Positions 1 through 11,120 of a stretch of DNA of 64,000 nucleotides are shown here, in pieces. The notes under the pieces were generated by a model that was not told the origin of the DNA, did not search any database, and worked only from the letters and a program-made list of their open reading frames with translations. This DNA is from Terfezia claveryi (taxonomy: Eukaryota; Ascomycota; Pezizomycetes; Pezizales; Pezizaceae). The DNA is taken from the NCBI GenBank assembly GCA_015179025.1, contig WHUX01000085.1, forward strand, positions 124,001-188,000, in the 5' to 3' direction. Position numbers and translations under genes: made by a program. Position 1 is the first letter of the stretch; each line of letters opens with the position of its first letter.

Positions 1-1
1 T

Positions 2-1414
2 GTAATTGCCGCGGTGGAATCTGGACAGCATCGCCACACGAAGATTTCCCTCGCGGAATGCTCGATCCAGGACGGCCTCCTCTACCACCTAGATCACCTC
101 TATATTCCTGCAGACGATGAGCTCCGCCTGAGGTTAATTAAGGAGCACCATGATACCTTGGCGGCAGGTCACCCTGAAGTGGCTAAGACGTTAGAACTAC
201 TAGCCAGACAATACACATGGATCGACCAGCGGAAGGAGGTAGAACGGTACATACGGAACTGCCATATCTGCAAGCGTGCAAAACCCACTCGTCATGCTCC
301 GTATGGGACCCTGAAGCCCCTGGAGATTCCGGATCGACCTTGGCAATACCTAACTATGGACTTCGTGACTGGGTTGCCAGAAGATTCAGGGTCTAATGCC
401 ATTCTCATGGTGGTAGATCGACTGACCAAGATACGGCATGTGATACCCTGTCGAGATACCTGCTCTGCCCAAGAATTAGCTGACCTCTACCTCAATGCTG
501 TATTCCGCTACCATGGCCTTCCTGAATCAATTGTCTCCGACCGTGGCCCCCAGTTCACATCCGAGTTCTAGAAGGCATTCTGCGAGCTACTAGGGATTGA
601 AGTGCGCCTCTCTACGGCATACCACCCTCAAACAGATGGCCAATCAGAACGAATGAATGCCGTCATGGAGCAGTACCTATGGGCCTACGTCAACTATCAG
701 CAGAACAACTGGGTATCTTTGTTGGCAACCTGTGAATTCGCAGCCAACAACCAGTTCTCGGAGTCGCTGAAAACATCCCCATTCATGGCCAATTATGGCT
801 GGCACCCTCGGTTTGTGGACTCCCTAGCACCCCTGCGGAAGGCCAAGGAAAATGCTCCTGCCAAGGAGTTCGCCACAGAGATTGCTGGACTCCACTTGAC
901 TCTGAAGGCTGAGCTAGGATATGCCCAAGCCAGGCAAGCAGAATATGCCAATGGGTCTCGGTTGCCGGCCCCCAAATACCAACCGGGAGATCAGGTGTGG
1001 TTATCCAGTAGGCACTTCCGGACGGAACGACCCTCGCGGAAACTGGACCATAAGTTCTTAGGGCCATACGAAGTATTGGGAAGTGTGGGCACTCACGCTT
1101 ATCGACTGAAGTTCCCCAGAGATATTAAGCGCCACCCTGTTGTTCATGTCTCGGAAATCGAGCCAGCCGCGGACGATCCCCTCCCCGGACAGAAACACCC
1201 CCCTCTTCCGCCGGTGGTAATCGACGGTGAAGAGGAATGGGAAGTCGAAGAAGTGCTGGACTCAAGAAAGAGGTATGGCAGGTTGCAGTATAAGGTGAAA
1301 TGGACCGGAGACGAGGAAACCACCTGGCAACCAGCAGAGGATCTGGAAAACGCCCCTGATCTAGTGGCCCTATTCCACCAGCGTTACCCCGGAAAGCCCC
1401 ACCCCGTCGAATAA
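2..1414 (+). pseudogene. Ty3/gypsy chromodomain retrotransposon: integrase end of pol, with internal amber stop
   Basis: The frame is open from the left edge of the window and is the 3' part of pol, so the protease, RT and RNase H lie outside. In order it shows an HHCC zinc-binding region (GHPEVAKTLELL.. then CHICKRAK), the DDE integrase core (D in YLTMDFVTG, D in VSDRGPQF, E in GQSERMNAVMEQY), and a C-terminal chromodomain (EEEWEVEEVLDSRKR, YKVKWTG, TTWQPAEDL). This order is that of chromoviruses, whose chromodomain directs integration into heterochromatin. A TAG at 569-571 interrupts the integrase just after QFTSEF, where the family normally has Trp. TGG to TAG is a G-to-A change that reads as CpA-to-TpA on the other strand, as RIP makes. 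The reading frame resumes unchanged after it. The copy is therefore probably inactive. The identification is firm. Confidence 0.93.
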
Positions 1415-1577
1415 TACCTCATCGTACTTTTGTTCTTGTCATTTGGAGTTGGAGTTAAGGTTGTCGTTTTTGTCATTCTTCAGGGTTAGGTTGTGTGGGT
1501 CATGGTTATTATTGTTGTTGTTTGGAGTTAGGGCTTGTTGTTTCTTTCCTCGTGTCTTGTCGCTGGAGCTCCTGCCT

Positions 1578-1590
1578 AGAAGGGGGGATA
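1578..1590 (+). other. Polypurine tract before the 3' LTR
   Basis: A purine-rich stretch (agaaggggggata) lies directly before the TGTAACA that opens the LTR. This is the expected place for the plus-strand primer of an LTR retrotransposon. The assignment rests on position and composition only. Confidence 0.6.
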
Positions 1591-1591
1591 G

Positions 1592-2074
1592 TGTAACAAC
1601 CGTCCCTTTGGCCTTTCTGAGAGTCAGACGGATTCCTGTCTGACTCTCGTTATTCTCGTTATTGTTATGTGTTTGCATTCGGTTGTCGTTGTCTAGCGTT
1701 CTTCGTTGTCGTTATCGTCGGAAAGTCTATTAGTCGCTATGTATATATAGACCCCGGCTCTCGCACTCTTGTTGGATCCCCATCCAACGTCTTGTATATC
1801 CAATACAGGGCCTTGCTTCTCTCCACGTTGGTGTATCTCCCTTGTGCACCTCCTCGCCTTGTCTCTGCAGCCCAGCTGCCTCCCTTGACACACGCGGCAA
1901 CTGCTTCCGCGTGTCTCGTGTCCCTTGCCCTCTGCCTCTCTTGCCTCTTGCCCTTGCCTCCCGTCTCAGCCTTCCCCTAGTCACACACGTAGCGTTCCTA
2001 CGTGTGTCTTGCCCTAGCCTCTGCCTTCTCCCCGGCGTACCCCTTGGTCGCCTTGTTCCCAGAGCCCACGTTAC
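1592..2074 (+). repeat. 3' LTR of the chromovirus (about 483 bp)
   Basis: The LTR begins TGTAACAACCGTCCC and ends GCCCACGTTACA, so its outer ends form the short inverted repeat TGTAAC/GTTACA. It follows the pol stop codon by 177 bp and a polypurine tract. A TATA-like TATGTATATATAG lies near 1738. Four perfect inverted repeats are spaced along it: 1619-1629 with 1638-1648, 1771-1777 with 1782-1788, 1890-1897 with 1907-1914, and 1983-1992 with 1998-2007. A diverged relative stands alone at 13804-14209 and keeps the same hairpin order. Confidence 0.8.
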
Positions 2075-2222
2075 AATTACTGCACTCTTAGTTCTATTGT
2101 CCACTTCGCGTTTTACCATCCGCTCTAGTAGGCATATTACTACAGATCTGCTGTGCACCCGTGCTCGCGCACCCGCCGCTCCGCTAGAACCACTTCCACT
2201 GCCTAACAAGATATCCACATAT
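2075..2222 (+). repeat. Dispersed repeat, copy 1 (about 146 bp)
   Basis: This sequence starts at the base after the LTR end and recurs almost unchanged at 9104-9249, sharing long blocks such as CCATCCGCTCTAGTAGGCAT and GTGCACCCGTGCTCGC. The few differences are mostly transitions. Similarity stops near 2222, at a point that matches the LINE target site in copy 2. It could be the leader between a 5' LTR and gag, which would make the LTR at 1592-2074 shared by two tandem elements, or it could be a small independent repeat. Confidence 0.75.
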
Positions 2223-2224
2223 CT

Positions 2225-3939
2225 TTTGTTAATTGCATGGGAAAAGTGTTGTCAAGTCGTATAAGCACCAGGTAAGGAGGAATGGGTACGTGGCTTTATC
2301 ACCCCATTAGTATCCAAGGAGTTACATGAATGGATTCCATTGTCTACGTGATGCTGTACAAACAATGGATCCGAATATTCTTTTCCTTCTCTCCTATGAC
2401 ACTCATCATGCCTTTGATAAACAGAAAGCATTTGTATTTGTACCCAAGGATAGGAAACAATGAATTCATTTCCTTTACGGAGTACAACATGGCCAATCTT
2501 GCGCTTTTTTTTTATTTTTTATTTTTTTTATAGGCTTTACCCGCGATCGACCTAAGGCCATGACGGGGACCAATCTTGCGCCTACCTTCCATAAGTGCCA
2601 ACCTCGATGTCCATAAAGCCTTTGTTTTTGCAAGGTTTTCTTGCGCTATTGTTCCGTTGAATACTTCTATTTTGTCTGTCCTTCCCTGTCCATGTCACGA
2701 TTTTTGACGTAGCGCAATCAATATATATTGTGAAGGAGATGACATTTCGACTCAGGTGAAAAGGCAAAAAGCGGAGACTAGGTACAAGATGGTCGAAAGT
2801 ATGGGCAGAAAAATTGAGAGAACACTTCCCCTGGAACTTGTATTTCCTTTGAAGATGGTAGGCCTCATTTGAATCTCAAGAGCAGAAAGGAGTGGAGGCT
2901 CCCAGTTCACTGGTTGACTAGAAGTCAAGCATCAGCAAGGTAGAAGAGTCTCAGATTCTAATGTTCAGTTATTTCCAGCAGTGCGGGTACAAGTACTGGG
3001 CAGGGTTCTGGCAAACGATCAAACGGAAAAGTTAGAAGAGCATGTGGGAAAATAGTGTTCATGGCTTTCAAATGACGCTGACTTTTTTCCCATGACTCGA
3101 GTGAGAAGGGGCTTCCGTATGAGAGCTCGACGACAGTAATATATTTTCTTTCTTTCTCAATGCTCGCTAACTAGTGATGCCTATGCCATCTTGACAACCG
3201 GTATATTACAATACCAATATAGCGGTATATCTTATCTATCACACGCAAACCCATTTGTATTCTTCCATCAATCTCGATGGAGGGTATCGATGGTGGAGAG
3301 CATACTTACCATTCCCGGTAACGAAAGTGCATCGCCTCACAACATACCATCAGTCACAGGAAAGAAGCGAGTTTTCTCAGCATGTGCCTTTTGAGTTTAT
3401 AATTTCCATGTAACCGTGGCTGTGGTGAAAAAAACAGTCGATAAAATCAGCCGGGCCCAAGACGAGCGACTTTAATACTTCCTACTGTACTTTGATGTTT
3501 GGGTACTGACGTGCTTAGAATTGTGAATTGCTCGAAAAGGGAATATGTCGGGCTTGGCACCCAGGTGGTTTTGTTCTATATAATGGCCTCGTCTTGTTCT
3601 TGTCTTCTTCATAGATCATCATAGATACATCATAGAGCTTCAGAAGTATATAGATATACACACTGTCAGATCTCCTCACCGGTGGTTGTGAGTGGAGTTT
3701 TACTCTGAGTGTGCGTTCCTCTTTAGTACCGATATTATACATATGGAAACATAATCTAAAATTCAAAAACGCCAAATTTCAGATAAAGCAAATTCGCCGG
3801 ACTTGATACCGGATTAGAATAAACACCCAGAGATAGTCCAAAGGAACCAAATATATGTGCACTTCCAGCCACTTTCACCTATTGCCAGGTCAAAATTCCC
3901 CACCCGGAATGCAGGACTAAGGCCTGTAACCCAAAAAGC
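2225..3939. other. Gene-free spacer
   Basis: I see no supported gene here. The stretch holds a T-rich run at about 2506-2532 and only short open frames without domain character. The last part is probably the 3' flank of the minus-strand gene that ends at 3940. Confidence 0.5.
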
Positions 3940-5162
3940 CTATACCCTCCCACCCCCCTCCTTTGCCTTTCTCTCCTCCTCCTCCTTCGCTTTCTTCCTC
4001 GCTAAATATCTCTCTTTTGCACCCATCAGCTCCCCCTCCGTCTTTCCCCTCTTCACCTGCCGTTCTATTAATTCCTTGGCCTTCGCCTCCTCTTCCTCCC
4101 TAGTCCGCTTCTGCGTCGCCGCAAGCTGCTCCTCAAGCATTCTTGTTTGCCGCGAGCGACGGTCCATTTCAGATTTATGTTTCCCCTGGTAATCCCTTGC
4201 ACTGGTGTTTGCAGAGGAAGGCGATGGCTGTTGTGCAGCGGTAGGTTTCTTGGGGCTAAGGGCACCGAAAGAAGATTTAATCCCCCCGAGAGGAGTTGTC
4301 GCTTATCCACCACGACTCCCTCATCATTAACTTCCACATGTGCTGGTAACGCTTTCCTTTCCTCCTTCTTCTCCTCCTTGTACTCGCCTTCCCCTTCGCC
4401 CTCCCCCACAGCCGCAGCCTCCTTCGCTGCCTCCACCGCTCTCTCATGCGCCTTCTCTCCCCTCTCCAGTAGCCCCCTATAAAGCCCACTTAAACCTTTA
4501 CTCTTCTTCCTCTCCTCCTCCTCCTTCTTTGCCTCCTCCTCCTCTAGTTTCTTCATCTCCTCCTGCTGTGCTTTATACGCCCCAGTAACAAAACTCTCCT
4601 TATCCTTAAACTCCTCTCCCTCTGCTTCTCGTTCCTTCTGTAGCATTCGCTCCCTTGCTCGGAGAAGATCCCGTTTCCGGGTTTCTGCCGCAGCGAGCAG
4701 GGAGGCCATGTATTTCGGTTGCCGGGTAGAGGGGTCATCCAGGGAGACGGTGTTTGCGCGGGAGGTGGATGTGGCTGATTTCATACTGTCGTAGAGAGAG
4801 TCGTAGGCGTAGATTGTAGGGTCTTCTGCTACAGCGGCGGCTTCGGCGGAGGCGGTTTGTAGAGTAGAGCGTGCGGTGTGCGTGGCCAGATCGGCGTTTA
4901 CAGAAGTTTTTGAGAAGACTGGAGGTTTTGTGGGGTGCTTTGCAGGGTCACGTTTAAGGGGCTTTCTGGACTTGGGTCCTTTGGCGAAGATGCCTTCATC
5001 TTCGTCCGAATTTTTGTCGCCGCCATCGTCGTTGTCGGCGCCGGCCCCGAAGCAGCCGGGGGGTCGATTTCGCGCGATGGGTTTTCGTGTTGGAGGGCCG
5101 GTCGGGGCTTTGGGATTTTTGGATTTGGAGGGTATGTTGAGGCCAAAGCCGATGGAGGTCAT
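3940..5162 (-). CDS. NSRP1-like nuclear speckle splicing regulator (coiled coil), one-base frameshift
   Basis: The minus-strand protein starts MTSIGFGLNIP and carries the signature of the NSRP1/CCDC55 N-terminal family: an acidic linker, TIYAYDSLYDSMKS, then RQPKYMASLLAAAETRKRD, KEREAEGEEFKDKESFVTGA and LSGLYRGLLERG. Human NSRP1 is a nuclear speckle protein affecting splice-site choice. The C-terminus MGAKERYLARKKAK is also typical. I chose the ATG at 5160-5162 because it starts the conserved segment; the frame stays open upstream to 5381 without domain content. The frame breaks after VDKRQLLSGG in a run of six C (plus strand 4282-4287), and the true C-terminal frame (SSFGALSPKKP onward) continues from there to the stop at 3940. 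One extra base gives a whole number of codons (407 aa). A sequencing or assembly slip is a likely cause. No intron is evident. Confidence 0.85.
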
Positions 5163-6555
5163 GGTGGGAGATGGGCGAGTTAACAATTGAGGCTGGTTGA
5201 CGGTAAAGTTGTTCATGAGATGGGCGAATATGCAACAGCACGAGACATTATGCATACGCCATCCTGCCAAGAGGTGCATGATCGCAACCCATCCTGCGGA
5301 CCTCCGACGGCTACTCGCCTCACGAGTCAAGTGCCTCCACTGGAACCCCCATACCGGTATGCCTTGTACCCTAATTGCCATCTCTTGACCCCTCCTTATC
5401 CCTCCCCGACGCGACGAAAACCTTGAATATACTGTACCTACAGTAAATGGTTTATTACGTCTGTAATGTACATATGTATCTTCCAGAGTATGCCAAGTGT
5501 GTAGTATAGGATATTAGTGACCTAGCAATAATTAATGGAACCTAATTGAGTTCACCAGTTGGATACGAGCAATCTAGGATCCCGTGTTCTATTTGCAATC
5601 GATATAATGTATATTGTGGTTGGGCTACAACCCGAGCATAAAGCCGAGGATAATCGAATGTACCTATCTATAACTCAGTATATATATTCTGAGTCTTACT
5701 TTCTAGGAATAAGTAAATCCAAAATACCTCTGTCTTCTTTAGGAATTCTGAATGACACTAGTATACTGTATTACAGAAATTGTTTATTGCAGCGATTTGC
5801 TATTGATCACGAGTTTTTGGTGATACTGAAAGTATAGATTTCCATACTTTAGTTTGTGTAATTGAAGGAGTAGAATTAGTCTGGTTGGCACAAACCCTCC
5901 TTTGGAGTAGAATCAGTAGCCTCCAATAGAGCAGGATTAATTGGCATTAAGCTAGTAGAAGGTAATATAACTATAAGCCATGTCCATACTAAAAGGGTCA
6001 TGTCAGTTCCATTCCAGTCTTCGGACGCCGAAACCTTTGGATATGTATGTTTCACTTCTGAATATCTTGAAGGCTTCTCATGCCTCCATCTATTACCTTT
6101 GAAGGACTTAAGGATACTTGGCCCAGGGCGGAAGTAACAGTTGCTAGCTTATCGGCTTCCTTATTCCTTTTAATACCCATGTGTGAGCAGACCTAGGAAA
6201 TGGATGTGTCATACTTTGATTGTTGGTAAGGTGATTGTTTTGTATGCAATGTGGATGGTGTTGATTATATTGTATGCAATATCTAGAACATTTCGTGAGA
6301 CTGATGTATGTAATAGTGAATGAGAGTCAGATAAGTAAATGAGCTGGTCAGTTAGCATCCCATAGATCAATGGGATAGTAATCTAGTACATCTGTACGTA
6401 AATGTTGAATGGGTCGGCCGAACTATCTATAGCGCCCTATTGACCCTATTGACCAGTTGAGCATCCAAGCTACTTATCTATCAATCAATCAATAGCTCGA
6501 TTTTATGTGTGGTATTACTATATGTGGTATACGACCATACCTTCGCAGCCTTGGC
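5163..6555. other. Spacer upstream of two divergent genes
   Basis: No gene is supported here. The left part is the upstream region of the NSRP1-like gene. At 5877-5893 it holds an isolated copy of the TAGTCTGGTTGGCACAA repeat that clusters at 52.7-55.0 kb. The rest is AT-rich. Confidence 0.5.
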
Positions 6556-6664
6556 ATAGGGTATATAGGCGGGCTTTGGCATAGGGGATGAACAACCTGA
6601 ACAACCTTCTATATCACAAACACCATCCAGCTACACAAACAAACTACTGCCATATAGGAAGGAA
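6556..6664 (+). promoter_or_regulatory. TATA box and leader of the 6665 gene
   Basis: TATATA at 6562-6567 lies about 100 bp before the ATG at 6665, inside a short direct repeat (TTGGCATAGGG, twice). The sequence between is A/C-rich, as is usual for fungal 5' leaders. Spacing and composition support a real promoter. Confidence 0.5.
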
Positions 6665-7923
6665 ATGACTTACCCTTCCTCCCAGTGGTATAATGCCACT
6701 CCATCGCCTCCCAATTCTCTAACCAGCGAGTCTAGCTCAAATTGCAGTTCGCCTAGGTCAACCTCGAGTACGAGCTCTGCTCAAACTAGTATTACCATTC
6801 CAACTGTCGGAGAAGAGGATCTAGATATCGCTCCGCCTCAAATAGTCTCCCGGCTTCCTGCCACCGCCGATCATACATTGCTTTTCATTGGGGACAGCCC
6901 TGAGATTGAGCAGCTGGCAACATACCTGGTAGTCGTAATTGGTGATAGTCGCACTGTCAAGCAAATGAAACAGGTCCTGCGAGCCCGGGAGTTAGTTGAA
7001 ATGGTTAGTTTCCCCTGCAGATTCGTTTCTATTGCTGATGGAAGACACCCTATGACAGTGGCTATACTATGCTGGGTACGAACGGTTCCCCACCCCACTG
7101 AATCAGAAGCACAACCCAAAAAGTGCCTGTATTACAACAGGACTTGTGGAGGCACGCCTTGAGTATACCGGTACAGTCGACCGTGGTACAATGGGCATAC
7201 TTAAATCAGAATTTATACACCATGCACGCTGCAATCTTAGGGTTTTCGGGTCATATCTGAATTGCCGTATTCCTCACTACTCTCCGCATAATGCTCCACG
7301 CTCCGGATTCGTGACGTTATCATCCCCAGGCCCGCGAGAGGTATTGGAAGTCCTTGGTAGAGAATCCCGACAACCCTGAATAATTTTGTACATAGATGTA
7401 GCACTGCAGAAATTGCAGCTTTGCTACACTACCTCGAATCTACACCCACCGAGAGCATTGCATCAACATTCTGCTGGCCTACTGGCAATGACCTCAATAC
7501 CAGCCCTCGTTCGACACGTGTTTCCATATTGACCGCTCTGACCCGCTTCCTCCTAGGCCTGTCTGCCACAGAGCCCATTCCAACATCAATGGCCGGAGAC
7601 GGGAGGGATATGTGGGAACGTGTGCGACACTTGAGGAAGAGCCATGAGCTACAAGTGTTGCGAGGAGCAAACTTTTACGGGTACAGGTGGGTTGGCGAGG
7701 TGAACACCTGGGCTACTGGGAAGTGGGAACAGATGCAGCGGTCGTGGTGGGAGAAGGCAGTAGAATGGGTTGGCTCGCCAGCAAAGCTATGGTTGACCAG
7801 AAGGCGGATCGGAAGGAGGTTGACAAGAAAGCGGACAACAAAAGGTTAGATGCTATAGAAAAGCAAATGAAGGCTCTCATGGCATTATTGGATAAGGACC
7901 AGCTCCAGGCCTACTTGGGATAA
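6665..7923 (+). CDS. Unrecognised multi-exon protein
   Basis: I do not recognise this protein. The first exon (6665-7075) begins MTYPSSQWYNATPSPP, is Ser/Thr/Pro-rich for about 55 residues, then has a more globular part (TLLFIGDSPEIEQLATYL, VKQMKQVLRARELVEM). A likely intron is 7076-7140 (GTACGA..ACAACAG, 65 bp), after which the frame continues as DLWRHALSIPVQSTVVQWAY from 7141. Further exons are less clear. A long open stretch at 7361-7849 contains FVHRCSTAEIAALLHYLE, LTRFLLGLSATEPIPTS and Trp-rich sequence (KWEQMQRSWWEKAVEW). A basic coiled-coil-like tail (VDKKADNKRLDAIEKQM..) ends at 7923 in another frame. The TATA box upstream supports a transcribed gene, but the exon joins after 7250 are unresolved and decay is possible. 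Confidence 0.4.
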
Positions 7924-9030
7924 GTTTGACAAGAACTGAGTTCTGTAGGGACTTCATATGGAGAATTTGGCACCATCGAAAGGAGGGTGATTGGCAAGAG
8001 GGTATTGAGGGGGGGCATCAGGAGGAGATAAACAGGAAACGGTACAAGTTCGGAGGAGGAAGGGTGGCATTTGGTGGAGGTGTGTGAGCAGGTTCGGTTC
8101 GATTATATTTTCCGTAAATCATATATATTTGGAGTTTCAAGTTAATTGTACGAGTTTCACTATTTTCTCAACTTTCAGTTACATGCGAATTGTGTGAACA
8201 CAGGTTTGCTTTATCGTATCAAGGTAGTCAATCCTGTGTCTATCTCACAACCTATCCCTAGAAGAACATCTCTACCATTTTCACAGTCACTTACTCGTCT
8301 CCTCCTTCAAATTTCGCATCCACTCCATCGCCTCATGCACACACCGCGTGGGCCTCCTAGAAGTATGCGGTAGCCTTCGCCGGCCCCCAGGCGATGTAGG
8401 CCAGTCGACTTGGTCGATCATCCCACACGATACGCCTGCCAGCGCCTTTCTAGCTTATCTCCGTATCCTTTTCCTTCTGGTTCCAGTCAATACCTCTGCC
8501 CATCACCACTCTCCCTTTGAATTGTCTTTTGCTGAATTCGTATTCACACTCTCTAGTTTATGGCGAGGGAGGAGCGCATGCCCGAGTGGTAACTCGGCTC
8601 GAGGTGTGGGCTGGGTGATCATGTGCGTGCACGGCACATGTTTCAATACAAAGGGGAGGAGTGAGGACCGAAGGAGAGTAGTATTGTCCCGAGGATGGAT
8701 GGTTTTGAAGGTGGATGTGAGGGCAAGCGAAGCAGTGGAATAGACGAGGGTGTTAAAACGCACATCCAATACACCCGGATATTGCTGTTGCGCCAACCAT
8801 TGTCCGGCAAAGCTATTATCGCCACAATGACAATATGCAGCTGAACTCGCACACACGCAAGCGCCTTACGTCCGCGCAGACGCAAGACATCTTATGTTCG
8901 CACATACGCAAGTATTTTCCGTATGTCTGGTGGAGTCACTGTGGTTGCCACCGACCGCTATCCGCAATCCTTGCATTTTCTTGCTTCTGATTGGCTGAAT
9001 AACACATCCTGCACATCATCTTACCCTGAA
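7924..9030. other. Gene-free spacer
   Basis: Open frames in this stretch have no recognisable domain, and both strands are open around 8350-8860, which suggests chance. An LTR-like unit may begin somewhere after 8750, but I could not place its left end. Confidence 0.4.
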
Positions 9031-9103
9031 ATTCCATGTATATAGACGGACCTGTATTTTTCACTGAATTAAGCAAGTCTTCAATTCGCTTCGTTCTCTA
9101 TCG

Positions 9104-9249
9104 CATTATTGCACTTTTAAGTTCTATTGTCCACTTGGCGTTTTACCATCCGCTCTAGTAGGCATATTACTATAGATCTGCTGTGCACCCGTGCTCGCAC
9201 ACCCGCCGCTCCGCTAGAACCACTTCCGCTGCCTAACAAGCTATTCCCA
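9104..9249 (+). repeat. Dispersed repeat, copy 2, interrupted by a LINE
   Basis: This is the near-identical partner of 2075-2222. It is preceded by LTR-like sequence (a TATA-like TGTATATAGACGG near 9038 and an end in CA at about 9103). It stops at GCTATTCCCA (9240-9249). The same ten bases recur at 10411-10420 and lead into ACATATCTTTTGTTAG, which matches the continuation of copy 1 (CACATATCTTTTGTTAA). The repeat was therefore continuous before the LINE inserted. Confidence 0.8.
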
Positions 9250-10410
9250 TATGGGCCGCGGGGATAGGTTCAATCTCAGAGGAAGGATGGAGGACGTGTT
9301 ACACAGACGGCACCGGAAGGAAAGGGGTAGTGGCGAGCGGGGTCCACAGCGAGGACCGAAGAGGAGGCACAACAGAGGATTACGGTGGCTATCTGGGAGA
9401 CCAAGCAACGGTGGAAGACGGCGAACTCTTCGCGATGCAATTAGCCCTAGAGAAGGAGAGCGCGGACATGCTGGCAATTTTATCAGACTCCCAGGCAGCA
9501 ATACAGGCAGTCCGCAACATGAGCTCGGGGTCCCCACCCAGATCCGGCATCGAAAAAGGCATCAAATCCCTCATTACCTCCAATCAGCATAGGGACCTTC
9601 AGATATCGTGGGTCAGAGGCCATCTAGGCATCCCAGGTAACGAGAAGGCGGACCGATCGGCAAATCTACAGTCACATCTAGGGGAGTTCGTAGGCAAGCA
9701 ACGCATAATAACGGAAGGAGGACTTCGTGCAGCCTCCAAAGTCAGGCGGAAAGAAGCAAGGACTAAAGCGGGCTTTGGGTTGAGAAGAGCGGAGTGGAAT
9801 CGACAGGCCCTGTCAGCCTACACCTGGCTACGCACAAATAGAGGTCCACAACGGAGCTGGCTACACCATATCGGCAAATCGGAATCCGCGGAGTGCCCAT
9901 GCGGCCACCCCACCGAAACTGGAGAGCACATAGTCTTCAAATGCCCACGCTTCAACCGAATTCGCGGAGGCCTATTGGGGGGCAGGGGGAGCTGGGAGGA
10001 GCTAGACAAGCCAGACTGGAGAGAGGAGGGTGAGGATAGATACGAGGCCACTGAGGCCTTCTTTGGGTTATTATATGGAGAGTTAATCTAAGTTCAGCTA
10101 TATTCCCGTCCTACGGATACAGTTATCCACGAGTTCCCTTTGTCTTAAGTCCATAAGCTATTTCTCTTGTCCAAAGTCCTTCTAGTTTCTATCTCTTCGG
10201 ATCATGGGGGTCGAGGTTCAGTCAGGCTTCCGAAGTCTTCGGCCAGTCCGTTAATGACAGCATGGGACCTCACCTCTCTATGTATTTATTTTGCGTGGGA
10301 TTGGCAGATTAACTTGCCTCTCCCTTGAATCCACCGGGTTTCCGTGTGGCTCCTCATAGCTCCTCGTCGGAGCTGCATAGGAGTATTAAGAATTTAAAAA
10401 AAAAAAAAAA
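9250..10410 (+). mobile_element. 5'-truncated LINE (non-LTR retrotransposon) insertion
   Basis: The insertion is bounded by a target-site duplication GCTATTCCCA (9240-9249 and 10411-10420) and ends in an A-run (10396-10410). These are hallmarks of target-primed reverse transcription with 5' truncation. Only the RNase H end of the second ORF and about 300 bp of 3' UTR are present. The A-run lies at the right end, so the element is on the plus strand. Confidence 0.88.
9252..10091 (+). CDS. LINE ORF2 C-terminus: RNase H domain and Cys/His motif
   Basis: The frame is open from the truncation point without an initiator ATG, so this is a fragment. It shows the four RNase H catalytic positions: D in CYTDGTGRKG, E in VEDGELFAMQLALE, D in ILSDSQAAIQAV, and D in GHLGIPGNEKADRSA. 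Near the end is a zinc-binding CPCGHPTETGEHIVFKCPRF (C-x-C-x(7)-H-x(4)-C). This pairing is typical of fungal Tad/I-like LINEs. The frame is intact, which with the clean target-site duplication suggests a fairly recent insertion. It is unlikely to be expressed as a protein. Confidence 0.85.
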   Translation, partial: WAAGIGSISEEGWRTCYTDGTGRKGVVASGVHSEDRRGGTTEDYGGYLGDQATVEDGELFAMQLALEKESADMLAILSDSQAAIQAVRNMSSGSPPRSGIEKGIKSLITSNQHRDLQISWVRGHLGIPGNEKADRSANLQSHLGEFVGKQRIITEGGLRAASKVRRKEARTKAGFGLRRAEWNRQALSAYTWLRTNRGPQRSWLHHIGKSESAECPCGHPTETGEHIVFKCPRFNRIRGGLLGGRGSWEELDKPDWREEGEDRYEATEAFFGLLYGELI

Positions 10411-11120
10411 GCTATTCCCAACATATCTTTTGTTAGAGGGAGATACAAAAGGCGTGGGAGCGGATGGGGACAAAAGTGCAGACCCATCAGTGGCAGGAAC
10501 ACGAAGAGGGGATGGAATTTTACTGCGACATGTTTGGAGTGGTTTTCTGTAGCAACAAGGGGATATCGGGAGCGAGACAGGTACCTCACCGAACTGGAAA
10601 CCGAGTTAGAGAGGGAGATTGGAATCCTTTTGGACGAAGTTAAGAACCTCTCGACAAGGGGAGACACCGAGAAGGAACTAGTGGAATTTAAGAAAATACA
10701 GGCACCAACGGTGGTGAGTTGAATGAGGCGTGGAGGGAGTGATGCGAATCTGAAGGAGGAAGTGATGAAGTTGAAGAGAGAGAAACGGATTTATTGGTGA
10801 AGGGGCAGAGGGCAATTAAGGAGGGGCTGGTGCAAGCCAGACCAGAGGGCAAGTGGGAACTGTGGGAAGAAAAGGAGGTACAGGTGAAAGCGGGGAAGGT
10901 GGTGCTGAGCGGAATAAATGGCAGTTGAAAGGGAAAGCATTAAAACCGGTTGAGACGGTGACCTAACAATAGAGGAGGGGCAAGTAACAGAAGGAGTATA
11001 AGGATGGGGGCGAGGCCACGGCACCAATAAAAGGGCTGCACCAGTGACCACGTCCTCCGGCAGCAAAGGCTGGGAAGATAACCCCACAGAACACGACCTT
11101 TTATAGTACAGTATATAGAT
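10411..11120 (+). mobile_element. Decayed gag-like coiled-coil relic
   Basis: After the LINE the interrupted repeat continues into frame-shifted open segments rich in Glu, Lys and Leu, for example YLTELETELEREIGILLDEV near 10580-10640 and a second charged stretch around 10760-10920 in another frame. Their place downstream of an LTR-like and leader-like sequence fits the start of gag in an old LTR element. There is no decisive motif, so this is an inference from position and composition. Confidence 0.35.

Noticed and set aside
8348..8743. A 131-codon plus-strand frame
   Set aside because: It overlaps a similar-length frame on the other strand, has no domain character and no promoter-like leader.
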